A stretch of DNA of 64,000 nt from Orbaceae bacterium lpD02 (lineage in GTDB: Bacteria > Pseudomonadota > Gammaproteobacteria > Enterobacterales > Orbaceae): assembly GCA_036251875.1 (NCBI GenBank), contig CP133960.1, positions 310,001 through 374,000 on the forward strand, given 5' to 3'. Position 1 is the first letter of the stretch. Every line of letters starts with the position of its first letter. Below the pieces are notes generated by a model. That model ran no database searches, was not told the DNA's origin, and saw only the letters and a list, made by a program, of their open reading frames with translations. A program made the position numbers and the translations under genes. This document shows positions 29,126 to 40,000 of this stretch, piece after piece.

Positions 29126-29887
29126 TTATTTTTTCGCCACAGTTGAAGTCGTTTCAAAATAAAGCGCTTTTGTTTCTAGTATTTGTAGTAGTCTTTGGCT
29201 AATTAACGATATTATTAAATAAATAGCAGCAGCAATTAAATACCAAGTGAAGGGATTATGTGTGTTTGCTATGATGCTACGTGTTTGCATCATAATATCA
29301 TTGACCGTGATTAAGGAGACTAAGGCGGTATCTTTTAATAAAACCAACCATTGATTACCCAGCCCAGGCAGTGCATGTCGCCAAATTTGAGGCATAATAA
29401 TATGAAGTAAAGTACGCGATTTGCTGAGCCCCAAGATTTCTGCCGCTTGTTTTTGTCCAACGGGAATAGCTTTAAATGCGCCACGTAAAGTTTGTGATGC
29501 ATAGGCAGCATAGAGCAAGGATAGGGCAATAATTCCACATAAAATAGGACTAATATCAAAATTAGTGATTTCTAAATGCAAATTAAATTCAGTAAAGCCT
29601 AATGGGATCGACAAATCAAGTCCACCCGCTAGCACGTTATCCGCTAAAAAAATCAGTAAAAACGGAATACCATTATAAATAGCAATAACAACCAGTATTT
29701 CAGGTAATGATCGAATAATCGTAACTATTGTCGATGTTAGCCATGCAATAGGCTTGCATCGCCATGATTCAAGTATGGTAAATAAAAATGCAAGTAACAA
29801 ACCCATTACTAGTGATATTACTGCCAGAAAAAGGGTTGTTTTTGTTGCTTCTAATAGTGGTAAAAAATAATTTAACCAATCAAACAT
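29126..29887 (-). CDS. artQ: Arginine ABC transporter permease ArtQ
   Basis: 253 aa, a little longer than E. coli ArtQ (238 aa). Polar amino-acid permease with five predicted helices and the EAA loop ILGLSKSRTLLHIIMPQIWRHA. Residues 80-115 carry an extra periplasmic loop (GGLDLSIPLGFTEFNLHLEI) absent from the shorter relatives. ArtQ and ArtM together form the membrane channel. A hairpin upstream (29931-29945) separates it from the binding-protein gene and probably lowers its expression relative to artI. Confidence 0.92.
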   Translation of the reverse strand: MFDWLNYFLPLLEATKTTLFLAVISLVMGLLLAFLFTILESWRCKPIAWLTSTIVTIIRSLPEILVVIAIYNGIPFLLIFLADNVLAGGLDLSIPLGFTEFNLHLEITNFDISPILCGIIALSLLYAAYASQTLRGAFKAIPVGQKQAAEILGLSKSRTLLHIIMPQIWRHALPGLGNQWLVLLKDTALVSLITVNDIMMQTRSIIANTHNPFTWYLIAAAIYLIISLISQRLLQILETKALYFETTSTVAKK

Positions 29888-29920
29888 AATTCAAATTTGT
29901 CTATTTATATCATTTCATTA

Positions 29921-29945
29921 AAAGAAAATAGCCGCTAAGTGCGGC
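29921..29945 (-). terminator. Attenuating hairpin between artI and artQ
   Basis: On the minus strand GCCGC-ACTTA-GCGGC is followed by TATTTTCTTTT. A leaky stop after the binding-protein gene is common in ABC operons and gives more binding protein than permease. Confidence 0.65.
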
Positions 29946-29971
29946 GTATATCAGTTCGCTAATCGTATTTG

Positions 29972-30706
29972 CTACTTCTTGGCAAACCATTTTTGGTAAA
30001 TCGCATCATAGCTACCGTCGGCTTTCATTTGCATTAACGCTTGGTTAAGTTGTGTCAAAAGTTCAACATTACCTTTACGAACCGCAATCGCTAATCCCGA
30101 ACCAAAAAAATCAGGATCTGTTACTTTTTCATCAAGTTGAACTAACGTTGGATTGTTTTTTAACCAATCATCAGCAACAGCTGAATCGCTAAGCGTAGCA
30201 TTAATTCTTCCAGCCTTAAGATCTAAAATAGCATATTCATAGCTATCATAATTAATCACTTCGATTTCAGGATGTTTTTGCATTAGGTATTTTTGATGGG
30301 TGGTTCCATTTTGGATCCCAACACGTTTACCCTTAAGTTCATCAATTGTTTTAAAGCTATCTTTATTTACCGTAAATGTAGCAGCATTATCAGTGTAATA
30401 AAAATCGGTAAAATCAACTTGTTCTTGGCGTGCAGGTGTGACGTCTATACCCGAAATAGCAGCATCAATTCGGCGGGTTTTTAAACTCGGAATTAAGCTA
30501 TCAAAAGATTGATTAGTAAATTTACAGGTATATTGTAATTGTTCACAGATTTTATTGGCGATATCAATATCAAAACCAATAAGTTGATTCTTTTCATCAA
30601 AAAATTCATAAGGCGCATAAGTTGCTTCTAAACCAAACGTAATATTTTTGGCTGAGGCAGTAAATACAGCGCTGGCTAATGCCACAGTTAGTAAAATTTT
30701 TTTCAT
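29972..30706 (-). CDS. artI: Arginine-binding periplasmic protein (ArtI/ArtJ)
   Basis: 244 aa. A clear signal peptide (MKKILLTVALASAVFTASA) is cleaved before KNITFGLEATYAPYEF. The family-3 solute-binding fold shows GFDIDIANKICEQ, the ligand aspartate region GIDVTPARQEQVDFTDFY and GKRVGIQNGTTHQKYL. The protein catches L-arginine in the periplasm for ArtQM. A single binding-protein gene lies in the cluster here, whereas E. coli has artI and artJ. The symbol artI follows position in artPIQM; the sequence alone does not separate the two. Confidence 0.92.
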   Translation of the reverse strand: MKKILLTVALASAVFTASAKNITFGLEATYAPYEFFDEKNQLIGFDIDIANKICEQLQYTCKFTNQSFDSLIPSLKTRRIDAAISGIDVTPARQEQVDFTDFYYTDNAATFTVNKDSFKTIDELKGKRVGIQNGTTHQKYLMQKHPEIEVINYDSYEYAILDLKAGRINATLSDSAVADDWLKNNPTLVQLDEKVTDPDFFGSGLAIAVRKGNVELLTQLNQALMQMKADGSYDAIYQKWFAKK

Positions 30707-30731
30707 AAGCTCACCTTTATTTCAGTTCTTA

Positions 30732-31460
30732 TTAATGAGATAAATATAGTTGAAATTGTTTGGAAATAGGGTGAATAAAACAAGACTTATCACCTTGTTC
30801 AATAATTTCGCCTTTCTCCATATAAATGACTTGTGAGGCAACTTTCTTAGCAAAGTCAACTTCGTGAGTCACAATAATTTGAGTAATCCCTGTATCTGAA
30901 AGTTCGTTAATAATTTCAGCTACTTGTGATGTTATCTCTGGATCTAATGCCGCAGTAGGTTCATCAAATAATAAAATTTTTGGTTCCATCATTAATGCCC
31001 TTGCAATTGCAACTCGCTGCTGCTGACCGCCAGATAAATGAAGAGGGTAGCGATCACTCATCATATCTAGCTGTAATCTTGATAAAATTTTATGCGCTTT
31101 ATTGATAGCGTCTATCTTCGGCATATTTAATACTTGGCAGGGTGCTTCAATCAAATTATCCAAAACAGTAAGGTGCGGCCATAAGTTGTAATTTTGAAAA
31201 ACCATACCAACATTTGTGCGTAATTTTTTAACTGCTTGCTCGGCTGGTTTTTGCGCAAAATCGAAGGCAATATCAGCGATTGTCATTGTGCCAGAGGCGG
31301 GCACTTCAAGCAGATTAAACACTTTTAATAGCGAGCTTTTACCCGCGCCACTGGGTCCCAGTAGTACGATTGTTTCACCTAATGGATAGCTAAATGAGAT
31401 ATTACATAAAGCCTGATGTGAGCCATAAAAACAATTAATATGGTCTAATTTGATGTTCAT
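30732..31460 (-). CDS. artP: Arginine ABC transporter ATPase ArtP
   Basis: 242 aa from the ATG at 31460 (an ATG at 31469 is in frame but adds three residues not present in E. coli). Walker [11 protein letters not shown]-loop ([15 protein letters not shown]), ABC signature LSGGQQQR, Walker [15 protein letters not shown] and the switch histidine (VTHE) are all intact. ArtP powers arginine import through ArtQM. It is the first gene of the operon, and a probable ArgR operator lies just upstream. Confidence 0.95.
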   Translation of the reverse strand: MNIKLDHINCFYGSHQALCNISFSYPLGETIVLLGPSGAGKSSLLKVFNLLEVPASGTMTIADIAFDFAQKPAEQAVKKLRTNVGMVFQNYNLWPHLTVLDNLIEAPCQVLNMPKIDAINKAHKILSRLQLDMMSDRYPLHLSGGQQQRVAIARALMMEPKILLFDEPTAALDPEITSQVAEIINELSDTGITQIIVTHEVDFAKKVASQVIYMEKGEIIEQGDKSCFIHPISKQFQLYLSH

Positions 31461-31512
31461 AAATTGCATTAACTAATATTTAAAATTAAAACTGATTAAA
31501 TATTATATTTTA

Positions 31513-31528
31513 TTGCATAAAAATGCAA
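31513..31528 (-). promoter_or_regulatory. Candidate ArgR operator (ARG box) for artPIQM
   Basis: TTGCAT-AAAA-ATGCAA is a perfect 16-bp palindrome 53 bases ahead of artP. It is close to the ARG-box pattern TGAATWWWWATTCA with the variant TGCAT arms known from ArgR/AhrC sites. ArgR represses artPIQM when arginine is plentiful in E. coli. Only one clear box is seen, while natural operators often have two. Confidence 0.5.
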
Positions 31529-31542
31529 TCTAAATTATGAGA

Positions 31543-32928
<1,386 letters not shown>

Positions 32929-32929
<1 letters not shown>

Positions 32930-33372
32930 TATTTTTGTTCCTCATTAGTTTCTAAAGAGGGGCTAATTGCGGGTTGTAAATGCTGAGTTAGCCAACCAAT
33001 AAATAGCATAACAATGAATGTACTGATGGTACTACCAATTAAAATGGGCACCCAGCCATCGAGTAGATAAATATAGTTATCCATGATCCCCATCGCGGCA
33101 GGAATAAATAGAATAGTCATGTAGCGCATAAATAGGTTACAACCATTACGGATCCATTTAGAGGGAATAAGCTGGAATACGAGCAAAAAAAATAAAATTA
33201 ATAGACCAATAATACTACCCGGTATCGTAATTGGTAGAAGCTTTGAAACAACATTACCAACTGATAAACAAATAAATAATATAAGAAAACTGCGCCCATA
33301 ATTAAATGTAGTGTAGTAGAGGGAATATAAACGATGGCGCATTGTTGCGTGCCGAGCTAAAAAATGTTTCAT
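32929..33372 (-). CDS. yohJ: YohJ / LrgA (holin-like) membrane protein
   Basis: 147 aa including four helices. LrgA/CidA family sequence is clear: LPITIPGSIIGLLILFFLL and FIPAAMGIMDNY. It is slightly longer than E. coli YohJ (132 aa); an internal ATG at 33342 would bring it near that size, and neither start has a strong ribosome site. It is coupled to yohK by a one-base overlap. The family is related to holins and acts with LrgB in lysis control or metabolite transport. Confidence 0.88.
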
Positions 33373-33623
33373 GGCTAGTGATGATGGTTATGTTATCAAG
33401 AAGCAAAATTTATGGTAATTATCATACCCTTTTATCCGTATTTTGACAAAATGATTGTAAAAAATAATCATTTATATTGTTTTAACCGAGACCTGCTAAT
33501 TGTTAGCGTAGCTTGTGCTAATAGATAATTATTATTTTAGCTGACTGCGCGCAGGTAAATTATGAAATATAGTATATAATAGCGGGCCTATGCATAATAA
33601 TTTAATATTATAAAAGGGCTATT

Positions 33624-34400
33624 ATGAACAATAAGTTACTTAATCGAGTTTTATTATTAAATGATGATGGTATTGACGCACCGGGAATGTTACTACTTAA
33701 AAACATTGCACGATCGATTGCTAACGAAGTTTGGGTTGTTGCTCCTGCTATTGATCAAAGTGGTGTTTCTTGTGCTGTAAGTTTAAAAGCGCCATTTCGT
33801 GCAGTTCAACGATCTGAACATGAATACGCTATTTATGGGACGCCAGCTGATTGTGCCTCATTTGCGATTAGATATCTAATGCGTGATAACTTGCCTGATT
33901 TAGTCTTGTCTGGTATCAATAATGGCTCTAATTTAGGATTCGAGACCGTGCTTTCTGGCACCGTCGGTGGCGCGATGATGGCAATGGTTATGGGGATCCG
34001 CTCTATTGCATTTAGCCAAGTGACTAAAGAAGGAAGCGGAATAATCAACTGGGATGTTTCTGAGTATTATGCAAAGTCAGTAATTGAAAAATTACTCAAT
34101 ATTAACTGGCCGAGTCACATTTGTATGAACGTTAACTTTCCCAATTGTGAACCACAACAAGTACAAGGTATCCGGTTAACTACTCAGGGTGACGCAGAGG
34201 TTGATGGACTAACGATTACCGCTGTCAAAGATCCAGAAAATAATAATTATTTTTGGTTTAGAGCAAAGCATAGTGATAGCATTTCTACACCAAACAGAGA
34301 ACTTGACGCAACGAATCTTAACTACATAGCGGTTACTCCATTAGCTTATGGCAGAACCGATGGGTTGGTTTATACTCAATTACAGAATGAATTTAACTAA
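33624..34400 (+). CDS. surE: 5'-nucleotidase/survival protein SurE
   Basis: 258 aa, with the metal-binding N-terminus LLLNDDGIDAPGMLLLKN, the residues SGINNGSNLG and SGTVGGAMM of the active site, and VNFPN. SurE is a cytoplasmic metal-dependent phosphatase acting on nucleoside 5'- and 3'-monophosphates and polyphosphate. In E. coli it lies in surE-pcm-nlpD-rpoS; here it stands with ybaN instead. GGGCT before the ATG is a modest ribosome site. Confidence 0.95.
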   Translation: MNNKLLNRVLLLNDDGIDAPGMLLLKNIARSIANEVWVVAPAIDQSGVSCAVSLKAPFRAVQRSEHEYAIYGTPADCASFAIRYLMRDNLPDLVLSGINNGSNLGFETVLSGTVGGAMMAMVMGIRSIAFSQVTKEGSGIINWDVSEYYAKSVIEKLLNINWPSHICMNVNFPNCEPQQVQGIRLTTQGDAEVDGLTITAVKDPENNNYFWFRAKHSDSISTPNRELDATNLNYIAVTPLAYGRTDGLVYTQLQNEFN

Positions 34401-34423
34401 ATCTAATTAACAATTATTTCGCT

Positions 34424-34789
34424 ATGAAAAAACAATTATTTATGCTGCTTGGCTTTTTATCATTTTTATTAGGGACAATCGGTATTTTTTTACCCTTGTT
34501 ACCGACCGTGCCATTTTATTTGCTGACAGCATATCTTTGGATGAATAGCTCAGATAAATTACATAGTTATTTAATCCATTCTAAATATTATCAAAAATAC
34601 GTTCAGCAAACATTAATTGAAAAGCGGGTAACACCTAAAAAATTACTAAAAATGCTATTGGTGGTATTTATCGCCTTACTTATTCCATTTATTTTTTTTG
34701 ACTCTCTGCACGTGCGTCTAATATTAGCTAGCGTTTTTATTGCTCATATCATTGGTGGTTATTGTTATTTTATCCGCAAACCCAATTAA
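34424..34789 (+). CDS. ybaN: YbaN-like DUF454 inner membrane protein
   Basis: 121 aa with about three membrane helices. DUF454 features are present: GTIGIFLPLLPTVPFYLLTA near residue 20 and the small hydrophilic segment around YYQKYVQQ. It follows surE by 23 bases and is probably co-transcribed. The family is widespread in proteobacteria; its function is not established. The name follows E. coli YbaN. Confidence 0.85.
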   Translation: MKKQLFMLLGFLSFLLGTIGIFLPLLPTVPFYLLTAYLWMNSSDKLHSYLIHSKYYQKYVQQTLIEKRVTPKKLLKMLLVVFIALLIPFIFFDSLHVRLILASVFIAHIIGGYCYFIRKPN

Positions 34790-34972
34790 TATTTTAATTT
34801 TTTTATTAGAATATATAACAAGCACAGTACATAGCAAAAATAACATGATGAAATTTATAATTTAAATAAATTAGAATGTTAGATTATTTTTGATATTACA
34901 TAATGTTAAATTGAGAATCATTGTAATTAGCGTATAATAGCCAACTATTTTATACCTTGACTACTCACTTTT

Positions 34973-35680
34973 ATGATCCACTTAACTGATAAAAACACAC
35001 CTTTACACGAAAAATTAGAAATTGGTTTATTGCTAGCTATCGTTGGCGGTTTTTTAGATGCCTACTCGTTTTTATGTTATGGCGGGGTTTTTGCGAATGC
35101 TCAAACAGGGAATATGGTGTTATTGGGCATCAGTCTGATTAACGGTGACTATATTAATTTTTTCCACTATTTAATTCCGATTATTGCATTTTCTGTTGGG
35201 ATCCTAATTACTGAATATTTACTCAAGCAACTCTCTGGCAGTTTCTATATTTGGGTGCTCATTACTGAAATCATCATTTTATGTATTATCGCATTTTCAC
35301 CCGACAATACACCACAAGTTGTAGTAACTGCTGCAATTTCATTTATGTGCTCGATTCAAATTGGCAGCTTTCGTAAAATTTGTGGTGCTCCGTATACGAG
35401 TACCATGTGTACGGGTAATTTACGCTCGGCAATGGAACTACTCTTTATTGCGATTTCAAATAAAGATAGTCACTCTTTAGTAAAAGGGTTACGTTACTTG
35501 ACTATTATCTTATTTTTTTGTATTGGTGCGACAATCGGTGCGGTTTTTGTTGACTGGTGGGGCAAAATATCGGTATTAGTTTGTTGCCTGCTATTTTTTG
35601 TTTTACTGTTATTAATTATTAGAGATATTCTCTATATTAAGCGTAGACAACAGCGCCTCAGTAACACAATTAATAAATAG
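34973..35680 (+). CDS. YoaK-like DUF1275 membrane protein
   Basis: 235 aa with six predicted helices. DUF1275/YoaK pattern: LAIVGGFLDAYSFLCYGGVF, ANAQTGNMVLLG and GAPYTSTMCTGNLRSA. This family of small transporter-like membrane proteins has no settled function. It stands alone; a clear ribosome site is not visible before the ATG, but the upstream TATAAT-like stretch near 34934 could be a promoter -10. The family call is firm. Confidence 0.87.
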   Translation: MIHLTDKNTPLHEKLEIGLLLAIVGGFLDAYSFLCYGGVFANAQTGNMVLLGISLINGDYINFFHYLIPIIAFSVGILITEYLLKQLSGSFYIWVLITEIIILCIIAFSPDNTPQVVVTAAISFMCSIQIGSFRKICGAPYTSTMCTGNLRSAMELLFIAISNKDSHSLVKGLRYLTIILFFCIGATIGAVFVDWWGKISVLVCCLLFFVLLLLIIRDILYIKRRQQRLSNTINK

Positions 35681-35749
35681 AGACTAAAATTTGTTAATCA
35701 TTTAATATATATTAAATATGCTATCTTATTAATTAGTGCGAGAGTCTCG

Positions 35750-36808
35750 ATGTTAAAAATATTTATGGACTGGTATCGTCGACAGTTTAGTGATCCTAAT
35801 GTTGCCTCCTTAGTTATCGTGATTGTGTCTTTATTTATTATTATCTATTTTTTTAATCAAATTTTATTACCCGTCATTGTTGCTGTAGTTCTGTCATATT
35901 TACTTGATACTCCTGTTAAGTATTTAAGCAAAAAAGGATTGCCAAGAACGTTATCAGTAATTGTTGTATTACTAATTTTTATTTCAATTGTATTGCTGGG
36001 GGTGATGATTTTGTTACCTTTAATTTGGCAACAAAGTATTAGTTTAGTCCGTAACATTCCAGCCATGTTGACCTTTTTAAATCAACTTTTAACCACATTA
36101 CCCGAAAAATTTCCTGAACTAATCGATGTAGGATTATTTGACTCTCTGATCCAAAGTATTAAAGATAAAGTCGTTCAAACAGGGAATTCATTACTGCAGT
36201 TTTCAATTGTGTCGATATTTAGCTTAGTTTCAGTTATTGTTAATGCCGTATTGGTCCCAATTATGATGTTTTTTTTATTAAAAGATAAAGAAAAAATTTG
36301 GGATTATTGTTCTGAGATTTTACCTAAAAATAGGGTGGTTCTGGATAAAGTTGCGAGTGAAATGGATAAGCAAATTGGTAATTATATTGTAGGTAGCGTG
36401 CTGCATATAATGATTTTGTTCATTTTTATGTATATTCCATTTTGGTTTTTAGGGTTAGATTATGCTCTATTATTAGCCTTTATCGTCGGCGTGTCGGTGA
36501 TCATTCCCTATATTGGTATTATTATTTCAACAATTCCGGTAATTTTAGTCGGGTTATTTCAATGGGGATTAAATACTGAATTTGCGATCCTTATTGCTGC
36601 TTATGTTATTGTACAGATGCTTGATGGCAATGTAACAGTGCCACTATTATATTCTGAAAAACTTAATCTTCATCCTATTGTGATTATTATTGCCGTACTC
36701 ATTTTTGGCGGATTATGGGGATTTTGGGGCATATTTTTTGCGATCCCGCTTGCGACTTTGGTTAAAGCAATTATTCATGCTTGGCCTAAAAATCAACAAC
36801 AAAATTGA
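35750..36808 (+). CDS. perM: PerM, AI-2E-family transporter
   Basis: 352 aa against 353 in E. coli PerM. Eight helices are predicted, with the N-terminus MLKIFMDWYRRQFSDPN, the central AVVLSYLLDTPVKYL, and the C-terminal LDGNVTVPLLYSEKLNLHP and GGLWGFWGIFFAIPLATL typical of the AI-2 exporter-like superfamily. PerM is a predicted permease of unknown substrate; some relatives export AI-2 or exchange sodium for protons. The high similarity to PerM over the whole length makes the name safe. Confidence 0.92.
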   Translation: MLKIFMDWYRRQFSDPNVASLVIVIVSLFIIIYFFNQILLPVIVAVVLSYLLDTPVKYLSKKGLPRTLSVIVVLLIFISIVLLGVMILLPLIWQQSISLVRNIPAMLTFLNQLLTTLPEKFPELIDVGLFDSLIQSIKDKVVQTGNSLLQFSIVSIFSLVSVIVNAVLVPIMMFFLLKDKEKIWDYCSEILPKNRVVLDKVASEMDKQIGNYIVGSVLHIMILFIFMYIPFWFLGLDYALLLAFIVGVSVIIPYIGIIISTIPVILVGLFQWGLNTEFAILIAAYVIVQMLDGNVTVPLLYSEKLNLHPIVIIIAVLIFGGLWGFWGIFFAIPLATLVKAIIHAWPKNQQQN

Positions 36809-37061
36809 GTTGTTAATAACAATTAATCCTTAACTTTCTTCCTAATACCTGCATAAGTTAGCCTTTGGCATATGACTATTAGTCTAAAACATTGGCTAGT
36901 ACAGGCTCATTCTATTTTTATAAATAAAAATTAATACTAAAACCATAAATATATGGTTTTTCTATTTTTTTACGCATTTAAAAATAATTAAGTATTGAGT
37001 TCTATATTTTTATTTACTATATTGAGTGATTTGATATTTTAGTAACGGTAAAAGTATAAAA

Positions 37062-40000
37062 ATGCGAGTTATAATCAAGATTGTATTAGCCATACAAATC
37101 CTATTTCCCTTATTTGTTAGTGCGAGCTCTGTCTCGTCTGCCATCGAGTTGGATGCAGAGGCAACGAAAAATCATGCCGCACTTTCAAAGGTTAAAAGTC
37201 GTTTACCCGAATTAGCGAGCGGGTCAAAATTTGATAGCCATTTTTCAAGTGAAGAACAGTTTGCCTCCGCTCTATCGCAAACCGGTCAGATTATGTCGGG
37301 TGATAATCGGCATGATACCGCTAAGAATTGGCTAGAAAATTCAGCGTATAGCTATTTAAGCGGTCAAATGCAAAACTGGCTTAATCAATATGGTAATAGT
37401 CGTATTCAAATTGATAATACGGCCTTTAGCGCCGAACTGTTATTGCCATTATTCGAAAATAGCCGTCATTTAATTTTTTCCCAATCTCGACTCAGTCGAG
37501 AGGATGAAAATAGAAAAACGCTAAACGTTGGATTAGGCTATCGGCACTTTGCTGATGAGTGGATGTGGGGATTCAATAGTTTTTATGACCGAGATTTAAA
37601 TAATAATAATGCGCGATGGGGAGCGGGTTTAGAGCTTGGCGCTAATTATGTCAAACTTGCAACCAATGGTTATTTTCGTTTAACGGATTGGCGTCAATCA
37701 AAATTAGCTAACTTTGCCAGCTATAATGAAAGGCCAGCCAATGGGTTTGATATAAGGGCGGAAGGGTTTTTACCTATTTACCCTAATATCGGCGCCAATT
37801 TACAATATGAAAAATATTTTGGTGAAAATATTAACCTTAAGAGGTCAAACTCACTAAGTAACCTAAAAGATGATCCAGAAGCTTACCGTGTTGGTTTATC
37901 GTATACGCCGGTGCCTTTAGTATCATTTAAGCTAAACCAAACGATGGGCGACGTTAATGAAACAATCGGCGCCTTTGAATTAAATTACCGCTTAGGTGTG
38001 CCGTTAAATCTGCAACTCGATAGTCAATTTGTCGCAGAAATGAGGACACTCAAAGGTTCGCGTTATAATTTCGTCGATAGAAATAATGCCATTGTAATGC
38101 AATACCAAAAGCAAGCCTTATTAAGACTTTCGTTACCAAAAGCGTTAGTCATGCGGGCGAATGAGCCGGCACACTTGCAGCCAACAATCAGCAAAAATGA
38201 GTATCAAGTCGATCATATTGAGTGGTCAGCCTCATCACTAACCGCGAAGGGCGGGACATTAGTATCGACTAGCTCTTCTCCTTATTTGGCCACAATTACG
38301 ATGCCGTTTTATGATGCAACCGACTCGTTGGATAGCAATCGTTATGAAGTTACGGCGGTAGCGGTGGATATCAAGGGTAATCGCTCAAATATGGCTACCA
38401 CCCATATTACGGTCACCCCCGCGGCGGGTAATGAAACGATTGCCAGTATCGATATTTCACCAAGCTCTGATATTGTTGCTGATGGTGAAACAGCTGGGAT
38501 AGTGACCTTACAGGTAAAAGATACCTCGAGTGGGCAGGCATTAGCGGATGTTGCGGTTGATTTTAGCTTAGAGAGTTACGATGGTAAAAAAGTCAGTGGC
38601 GTTAAACTTGATGGCAAGGACGAGGCAACCTTAACACGAATAACCGACAGCAAAGGGTATATCTCTTTTCCTATTACCAGTATTAAAGCGGGCAATTACC
38701 GATTAAATAGCTCAATTGATGGACGAGAACCGACTAGCAGTGATATTTCATTTATCGCCGATAGTCGTTATGCACAAATCAGTGAAAATAATATCACAAT
38801 CCTTGGCGATAGTACCATTGCTAACGGAGTGGAGACCTACCGCCTAAAAATCAGAGTCACCGATGCGAATGATAATGGTATCGCAGATCAACTTGTTGAT
38901 ATCACGGCGGACAATGACGCTGTGGTTGGGGCAGTTGAGCCGACAGATCCTAATGGTGAAGTGATTATCACAATCAGTAGCACCAAGCCCGGCTCGAGTA
39001 ATGTTACGGCAGCAATTGGTGAGTTTAAACAGGTTTTTGCGGTTGACTTTACGATCAACCGTGTTCCAGCGCAGATTGCCGATGGTGCGATTAGCGTAGA
39101 AACTAATCATGCGGTTGCAGATGGAGTAAACACAAATAAAGTCAAAGTCAAGGTCACCGATACTGAGGGCAATGGCTTAGCCGGTAGAGTAATAAGCTTA
39201 ACGGCTGATAATAGTGCGGTGGTAGGTACCATCAGCCCAACCGATGTTAATGGTGAAGTGGTTGTGACACTAAGCAGTATTAAGTCTGGCTCAAGTAATA
39301 TTAAGGCGAGAATAGATGACTCTACACAAGCGTTCACAGTTGATTTTATTGCCGATAGCAGTACCGCGCACTTTGATGACGAGTCATTATCTTACGATTG
39401 GGATCTTATTGACAGTAATAAAATTCCGATAATAGCAAAAGTGGTTGATGCTAATGATAACCCAGTTGGTGGTGCTGCAGTTAATGTAACTGCTAATAAT
39501 GGCGCAGTAGTTGATTATTCAGGTTTTACTGATGAAACGGGTGAAATAAACATACTCGTAACCACTGCTCTAGTTGGTGATACGCATGTTACTTTATCAG
39601 TAGGTAAATCAAAAAAGACTCTACTACTTCCAGTGTTTGAGACAGAATATGTTTCTGATATCAGAGCTCGTGGACTTAGCGTGCTAACAAATGGAGCCTT
39701 TGCTGATGGGATAAGTACTAACAGTGTTAAAGTAAAAGTGACCGATTTTTGGAATGATGCTATGGAGGGCGTTAAGATTGGTTTAACTGCTGATAATGGT
39801 ACGATTGTGGGACCTATTAATCCAACCGATTCAAACGGTGAGGTTATTGTTACGTTAACTAACATGACAGCGGGTAAAAGTACTATTACGGCTACATTCA
39901 ACAATTATGAGTCTACAATAAGAGATTATCATATTGATGTTAATTTCATTGAGCCTGACACGGGTATTAAAATTGATAGCAACAATTTTACAATAATAAA

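Noticed and set aside
29335-29559. 74-codon frame inside artQ
   Set aside because: Overlaps the conserved ArtQ frame on the same strand and has no support of its own.
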